Source: Rhodococcus opacus
GTDB taxonomy: Bacteria > Actinomycetota > Actinomycetes > Mycobacteriales > Mycobacteriaceae
NCBI RefSeq assembly: GCF_012396235.1
Contig: NZ_JAAXPA010000002.1
Coordinates: 62,001 to 126,000 of the forward strand
DNA: 64,000 nucleotides
Direction of reading: 5' to 3'
The position numbers and the translations under genes are program-made. The notes beneath the pieces were generated by a model. That model saw nothing but the letters and a program-made list of their open reading frames with translations, was not told where the DNA came from and ran no database searches. This document shows positions 60,045 to 64,000 of the stretch, piece after piece; position 1 is the first letter of the stretch, and the number at the start of each line of letters is the position of its first letter.

Positions 60045-60092
60045 GCCCGTGCGCCTTTCTGGTAGTCGGAGCAACCAGAAAGGCGCACGGGC
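60045..60092. terminator. Bidirectional hairpin between arcA and arsC-like gene
   Basis: Perfect 19-bp arms (GCCCGTGCGCCTTTCTGGT and complement), 10-base loop, between convergent genes. Shares GTGCGCCTTT...GGT with the hairpin at 2523-2562, so both belong to one dispersed family. Confidence 0.8.
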
Positions 60093-60101
60093 GCGCAGCG
60101 C

Positions 60102-60449
60102 CTAGAGGACCTCGCGGACCTTCTCGGCCGGGCGGGCGAGGACGGTGCCCTTGTCCGTCACGACGATCGGTCGCTCGATGAGGATGGGGTTGTCCACCAT
60201 CGCTTCCAGCAGTTCGTCCTCGGACGCCTCGGCGAGCCCGAGCTCCTTGAAGACGGCCTCCTTCTTACGGATCGCCTCGCTCGGCTTCAGCCCGGCGTCG
60301 TCGAGAAGTTTGCGCAGCCCGTCCCGCGAGGGCGGGGTCTCGAGGTACTTCACGACGGCCGGCTCGATGCCCGCGTCCCGGATCAGTCCGAGGACGGTGC
60401 GGGACGTGTTGCATCGCTGGTTGTGGTAGATGGTCGCGGTGTTCGCCAT
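60102..60449 (-). CDS. ArsC-like (Spx/ArsC thioredoxin-fold) arsenate reductase family protein
   Basis: 115 aa. N-terminal YHNQRCNTSRTVLGLI with the single catalytic Cys (C-N-T-S-R), KYLETPPSRDGLRKLL, and RPIVVTDKGTVLARP, whose Arg supports arsenate binding. Glutaredoxin-type ArsC layout. ATG 60449 preferred; ATG 60458 adds three residues. No ars operon is adjacent, so the true role (arsenate reduction or redox control) is open. Confidence 0.87.
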   Translation of the reverse strand: MANTATIYHNQRCNTSRTVLGLIRDAGIEPAVVKYLETPPSRDGLRKLLDDAGLKPSEAIRKKEAVFKELGLAEASEDELLEAMVDNPILIERPIVVTDKGTVLARPAEKVREVL

Positions 60450-60544
60450 ACCCGACATTCTGCACCGGGGAACAAACCCGCCCGCAGGGAGCGCTGAAGG
60501 AGAGGAGTAACTAGTGAATAGTCGACGAAAGAGGGAGACCGATC

Positions 60545-61228
60545 ATGGCCGAACACAGGGACGCGACCCCGCAGCGCATCGTCATCGCGGGTGGACACGG
60601 GAAAATCGCCCGTCACCTCATCAAGATTCTCACCGCGCGCGGTGACCGAGCGGTCGCGCTGATCCGCAACCCCGATCACGAGCACGAGGTGGCGGCGCTC
60701 GGCGCCGAACCGGTGGTGATCGATCTGGAGACGGCGAGCGCGGACGACGTGGCGAAGACGCTCGTCGGTGCGGACGCCGCGGTCTTCGCCGCAGGCGCAG
60801 GCCCGGGCAGCGGTATCGCCCGCAAGGACACCGTCGATCGCGGGGCCGCGGTTCTCCTCGCGGACGCCGCCGAGAAGGCGGGAACGCGGCGATTCATCCA
60901 GATCAGTTCGTTCGGGGCGGGGGAGCCGATCCCCGAGGGCACCGACGACGTGTTCGCGGCCTACCTCGTCGCGAAGACGGCCGCCGAGGAAGACCTGCGC
61001 GCCCGGACCCACCTCGATTGGACGATTCTCCGCCCGGGCGGTCTGCTCGACGACGACCCGACGGGTCACGTCACGCTCACTCCGCCTCCTCTCGAGCGCG
61101 GCACCGTCCCGCGCGCCGACGTCGCCGCAGTGATCGCGGCGCTTCTGGATCACCCGGAGACTGCGAAGAAGACGCTCATGCTGACGTCCGGTCCGACACC
61201 GATCGAGGAGGCCGTCGCCGCGGTGTAA
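60545..61228 (+). CDS. NAD(P)-binding atypical SDR (YwnB/BVR-B-like)
   Basis: 227 aa. IVIAGGHGKIARHLIKIL with the GxxGxxG-type loop modified to GGHGKIA, then VVIDLETASADDVAKTLVGA, AAVFAAGAGPG, FIQISSFGAG and LDWTILRPGGL. This is the NAD(P)-binding domain found in flavin reductase/biliverdin reductase-like proteins. The canonical SDR Tyr-Lys pair is only loosely present (AAYLVAKTAAE). GGGAGACC upstream of ATG 60545. Function unclear; perhaps quinone or NADPH sensing. Confidence 0.83.
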   Translation: MAEHRDATPQRIVIAGGHGKIARHLIKILTARGDRAVALIRNPDHEHEVAALGAEPVVIDLETASADDVAKTLVGADAAVFAAGAGPGSGIARKDTVDRGAAVLLADAAEKAGTRRFIQISSFGAGEPIPEGTDDVFAAYLVAKTAAEEDLRARTHLDWTILRPGGLLDDDPTGHVTLTPPPLERGTVPRADVAAVIAALLDHPETAKKTLMLTSGPTPIEEAVAAV

Positions 61229-61298
61229 GCATTGCGGCGCCGCAACCGCGCAACTACGGTCTGATACAACGCGTGGAACAACGGAGGTGGCGCCGGCC

Positions 61299-61661
61299 GT
61301 GGACATCGACATCGATCCGGATTCGTCGACCGCCCCGTTCGACCAGTTGCGATTACAGATCATCGAGCAGGTGCGCAGTGGGCAGCTGATCGCGGGAACG
61401 AAGATACCCACAGTCCGCGCGCTCGCCGTCGAGGTGGGTCTCGCACCGAACACGGTCGCCAAGGCGTACCGGGAACTCGGCGAGCAGGGTGTCATCGAAA
61501 CCCGGGGCAAGCAGGGCACGTTCATCGCGAGCGGCGGTGACCCCATTCGCGCCCGGGCCGAGAAGGCCGCAACAGGGTATGTGCAGGAACTGCGGAAGCT
61601 GGGGGTGTCCGACGAGGAGATCCTCGGCTTCGTGCAGTCCGCTCTCCGCGGCGCCGAATGA
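61299..61661 (+). CDS. GntR-family regulator, YtrA-type
   Basis: 120 aa. Winged helix of GntR type (PFDQLRLQIIEQVRSGQLIA, then VRALAVEVGLAPNTVAKAYR and TRGKQGTFIA) followed by a short helical tail (about 45 residues) and no ligand-binding domain, as in the YtrA subfamily, which normally represses nearby membrane transport genes. GTG 61299 with GGAGG upstream; an earlier GTG at 61287 sits on that ribosome site. The neighbouring DoxX gene may be a target. Confidence 0.87.
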   Translation: MDIDIDPDSSTAPFDQLRLQIIEQVRSGQLIAGTKIPTVRALAVEVGLAPNTVAKAYRELGEQGVIETRGKQGTFIASGGDPIRARAEKAATGYVQELRKLGVSDEEILGFVQSALRGAE

Positions 61662-61675
61662 GGTCGGTGCCGTCT

Positions 61676-61716
61676 CCAGAAGGTGTGACCCCAGAAGGTG
61701 TGACCCCAGAAAGGTA
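61676..61716 (+). repeat. Three tandem 15-bp units in the doxX leader
   Basis: CCAGAAGGTGTGACC occurs at 61676 and 61691, and a third, changed copy CCAGAAAGGTAG at 61706. The last copy provides the AGAAAGG ribosome site of the DoxX gene, so the array duplicates a translation-initiation motif. Confidence 0.8.
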
Positions 61717-61726
61717 GACGCTCGGT

Positions 61727-62158
61727 ATGGCTTCCGCACTCTTCCGCGACCTCGCACTACTGATTGCCCGGATCGGACTCGGCGTCGTCTTCGTCGCGCA
61801 CGGCTGGCAGAAGTTCTTCGACTACGGAGTGAAGGCCACACAGGCGTCGTTCGCGGACATGGGCATCCCACTGCCCGACATTTCGGCTGTTGCGGCCGCC
61901 ACTATCGAACTCGCGGGTGGATTTGCTCTCATCGTGGGAGTGGCCACACCGATCGCCGGAATCCTGCTGTTTCTCAACATGCTCGGAGCGCTGATTCTGG
62001 TGCACGCGGACAAGGGCGTCTTCGTCGCGAACGGAGGGTACGAACTCGTCGTCGCACTCGGCGTCGGGTCGCTACTTCTCGCCGTGATCGGTGCCGGACG
62101 CCTCAGCATCGACGGGCTTCTCGGAAGAGGCTCGGGATGGGGAAAAACCGCAGCGTAA
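61727..62158 (+). CDS. DoxX-family membrane protein
   Basis: 143 aa, four TM helices: LLIARIGLGVVFVAHGWQKF is the diagnostic DoxX N-terminus, followed by AAATIELAGGFALIVGVATP, LLFLNMLGALILVHADKGVF and VALGVGSLLLAVIGAGRLSI. Members are linked to redox or thiol stress responses at the membrane. ATG 61727 with AAAGG upstream. Function not fixed. Confidence 0.9.
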   Translation: MASALFRDLALLIARIGLGVVFVAHGWQKFFDYGVKATQASFADMGIPLPDISAVAAATIELAGGFALIVGVATPIAGILLFLNMLGALILVHADKGVFVANGGYELVVALGVGSLLLAVIGAGRLSIDGLLGRGSGWGKTAA

Positions 62159-62242
62159 CGATACTGCCCACCGGGTCTCGATTCGGTGTGAAGCGGTGGG
62201 CTAGCTTGCTTTTACCATCGAAAATGACCAACGTAGTTGTTC

Positions 62243-63880
62243 ATGGCAATGAATACTGATCTGCCTGATCAAGGTTCCGAGACCGTTGGCGCGAGCGCCG
62301 GCGGAGGGCTCAAACGGGTCGGTGTTCGCACCGACCACGTCGTGTTCTCCGCCGCTGCCGCCGCGGTCTCGGCAATCGTCGTCTGGGGGCTCGTGGCCCC
62401 CGACAATCTCGACACCACGACAGGTAAGGCACTCGACTGGCTGGTCACCGACATGGGCTGGTTGTTCGTCCTGTCGGCGAGCGGGTTCGTCCTCTTCTCA
62501 CTGTGGCTCGCGTTCAGCAAGTTCGGTCACATCCCGCTCGGAAAGGACGGCGAGCAGCCCGAGTTCCGGACGGTCAGCTGGATCGCGATGATGTTCAGCG
62601 CCGGCATGGGCATCGGACTGATGTTCTTCGGTGTCGCCGAACCGCTCGCGCACTACGTGACACCCCCTCCGGGTTCCAACGGTGGCATCGGAACTGCGAT
62701 GGCCACCACCATGTTCCACTGGAGCCTGCACCCCTGGGCGATGTACGCGGTTGTCGGACTGTCGATCGCGTACGGCTCGTACCGCAAGGGTCGCAAGCAG
62801 CTGTTCAGCTCCGCCTTCATCCCGCTGCTCGGCCGTCGCGCCGAGGGGCCGATCGGCAAGTTCATCGACGTTCTCGCGATCTTCGCGACGCTGTTCGGCA
62901 CCGCCGCTTCGCTGGGCCTCGGCGCACTACAGATCGGGTCCGGTTTCCAGGTTGTCGGGTGGATGTCGGAGGTCAGCACGTTTCTGCTGGTCGCGATCGT
63001 CGCCCTGCTGACCCTCGCGTTCGTGGCATCCGCTGTGTCGGGTGTCGCGAAGGGAATTCAGTGGCTCTCCAACACCAACATGGTGCTCGCCGTCATCCTG
63101 GCCCTCTTCGTGTTCGTCGTGGGGCCGACGGTCCTGATCCTCAACCTGCTGCCCACCACGATCGGCGCCTACGCCGCGCAGCTCGCGCAGATGTCGGCCC
63201 GCACCGGAGCGTCGTCCGATCCGGCGACCGGCGAATGGTTGTCCTCGTGGACCATCTTCTACTGGGCGTGGTGGATCTCCTGGACCCCGTTCGTCGGCAT
63301 GTTCCTGGCACGCATCAGCCGTGGCCGGACCATCCGCCAGTTCGTGGTCGGCGTGATCGTGGTGCCGAGCGCCGTGAGCCTCGTGTGGTTCGCGATCTTC
63401 GGTGGTGCCGGAATCAGCGAGCAGCGTGACGGAATCGACCTCGCCGGACAGGACACCCAGGAGGGTCAGCTGTTCGGCATGCTCAATCACCTGCCGCTCA
63501 CCGGCATCACGACCGTCCTGGTGATGATCCTCGTGGGGATCTTCTTCGTCTCCGGCGCCGACGCCGCATCGATGGTGATGGGCACCCTGTCGCAGCGCGG
63601 TTCGCTGGAACCGCAGCGCTGGGTGGTCGTGTTCTGGGGTGTGCTCACCGGAGGCGTGGCCGCGCTCATCCTGTGGACCGGCGGCGACACCGCGCTGGAC
63701 GGACTGCAGACGATGACGATCATCGCCGCGGCGCCGTTCGTCCTCGTGATGATCGGGTTGTGTTTCTCGCTCTACAAGGATCTGTCACGCGACCAGATGA
63801 TCGTCGACGGCCGGGAGATGCGGAGAGAGATGCGGAGAGTGGCGGCCAAACGTCGTCGCGACCGGATCTCGTCCCGCTAG
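62243..63880 (+). CDS. BCCT-family transporter (betaine/choline/carnitine)
   Basis: 545 aa, 12 TM helices. BCCT hallmarks: MMFSAGMGIGLMFFGVAEPL, the aromatic segment FYWAWWISWTPFVGMFLARI with RGRTIRQF, and GIFFVSGADAASMVMGTLSQ. Cytoplasmic basic tail (RREMRRVAAKRRRDRISSR) resembles the osmosensing C-terminal helix of BetP-like carriers. Imports quaternary amines with Na+ or H+. ATG 62243, or ATG 62249 two codons on; no clear ribosome site. Confidence 0.93.
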   Translation: MAMNTDLPDQGSETVGASAGGGLKRVGVRTDHVVFSAAAAAVSAIVVWGLVAPDNLDTTTGKALDWLVTDMGWLFVLSASGFVLFSLWLAFSKFGHIPLGKDGEQPEFRTVSWIAMMFSAGMGIGLMFFGVAEPLAHYVTPPPGSNGGIGTAMATTMFHWSLHPWAMYAVVGLSIAYGSYRKGRKQLFSSAFIPLLGRRAEGPIGKFIDVLAIFATLFGTAASLGLGALQIGSGFQVVGWMSEVSTFLLVAIVALLTLAFVASAVSGVAKGIQWLSNTNMVLAVILALFVFVVGPTVLILNLLPTTIGAYAAQLAQMSARTGASSDPATGEWLSSWTIFYWAWWISWTPFVGMFLARISRGRTIRQFVVGVIVVPSAVSLVWFAIFGGAGISEQRDGIDLAGQDTQEGQLFGMLNHLPLTGITTVLVMILVGIFFVSGADAASMVMGTLSQRGSLEPQRWVVVFWGVLTGGVAALILWTGGDTALDGLQTMTIIAAAPFVLVMIGLCFSLYKDLSRDQMIVDGREMRREMRRVAAKRRRDRISSR

Positions 63881-63893
63881 AGAAACAGTCTGC

Positions 63894-63928
63894 GAGCCGC
63901 TCGGTGTCCCACGGGACCCGGGCGGCTC
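63894..63928. terminator. Imperfect hairpin after the BCCT gene
   Basis: GAGCCGCTCGGTGTCCC pairs with GGGACCCGGGCGGCTC (one mismatch and one bulge), between the BCCT stop and a convergent reading frame. Confidence 0.55.
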
Positions 63929-63931
63929 GAC

Positions 63932-64000
63932 TCATTCCGGGGTCAGCGCCAGCTGGGATAATTCCGGGGTCAGCGCCAGCTGGGAAGCCACAGTTGGTGC
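63932..64000 (-). CDS. 3' end of an unidentified minus-strand gene (partial)
   Basis: From the right edge the minus strand reads APTVASQLALTPE, LSQLALTPE and a TGA stop, in frame with no interruption. The nine-residue tail is a perfect duplication of the preceding one (apart from the first residue), made by the 27-bp repeat at 63934-63985. Convergent with the BCCT gene across a hairpin, which supports coding. Too little sequence to identify. Confidence 0.4.
   Translation of the reverse strand, partial: APTVASQLALTPELSQLALTPE
63934..63985. repeat. Two direct copies of a 25-bp sequence, 27-bp period
   Basis: The 25 bases at 63934-63958 (beginning ATTCCGGGGTCAGCGCC) recur exactly at 63961-63985, separated by TA. 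The unit is a whole number of codons in the minus-strand frame. Confidence 0.85.

Noticed and set aside
60102-60449. Arsenic resistance operon
   Set aside because: The ArsC-like gene stands alone with no arsR or arsB/acr3 nearby.

Overview
The window is high-GC actinobacterial DNA, most probably Rhodococcus of the jostii/opacus kind. Three things point there: a putrescine oxidase that looks nearly identical to my recollection of the R. erythropolis enzyme, MspA-type outer-membrane porins (found in mycolic-acid bacteria), and long stretches in the gene order of Mycobacterium tuberculosis (mprA-mprB-pepD-moaB, mscL, Rv0990c-Rv0996-like genes, Rv2482c-Rv2484c-like genes). Comparisons with known proteins are from memory, not from a search.

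1-18.9 kb is an amine/polyamine catabolism region. On the minus strand an APC permease, an amidohydrolase, gamma-aminobutyraldehyde dehydrogenase, GABA aminotransferase, a copper amine oxidase and succinate-semialdehyde dehydrogenase (cut by the left edge) together take a diamine such as putrescine through 4-aminobutanal, GABA and succinic semialdehyde to succinate. A divergent TetR regulator faces them. A second permease/amidohydrolase pair faces a PucR regulator. A flavin putrescine oxidase and an NAD-glutamate dehydrogenase follow, separated by a 166-bp MITE-like element. 19-23 kb holds a lipoprotein, an AEC permease, a serine hydrolase and a copper-type pair (DUF6153-like plus DUF305) behind a RicR-like operator.

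23-25.8 kb is a zinc-starvation locus: zinc-independent S18, S14, L33 and L28 on the minus strand, and an Mrf-like CobW protein, L31 type B and L32 on the plus strand, with two Zur-like boxes between. 25.8-31 kb is the MprAB/PepD envelope-stress operon with moaB and a small ORF that appears to use an ATT start. 31-35 kb is an A-B-A-B tandem array of four porin genes, then mscL.

35-41 kb carries a SAF/CpaB-like protein, a Ruc-like zinc-ribbon chaperone behind a CIRCE element, 5-formyl-THF cyclo-ligase, galU, the gephyrin-like cell-division protein Glp, rimJ, its receptor GlpR, and tRNA-Ala(CGC). 41.4-46.2 kb is the least understood part: a hexapeptide-repeat surface protein, an ImmA/IrrE-type peptidase and a 7-TM protein in one coupled operon, then zwf and an EspR-like regulator.

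47-58 kb contains an SDR, an ABC exporter with an unusual insertion, a decayed patch (a frameshifted membrane protein, a truncated sigma factor, an N-terminally truncated YCII protein), and a glycerolipid operon (WS/DGAT, PlsB, HAD-PlsC). The right end has GNAT, DUF2505, soxR with a nitrobindin-like gene, arginine deiminase, ArsC-like, NAD(P)-binding, GntR, DoxX and BCCT genes, and the 3' tail of an unidentified minus-strand gene.
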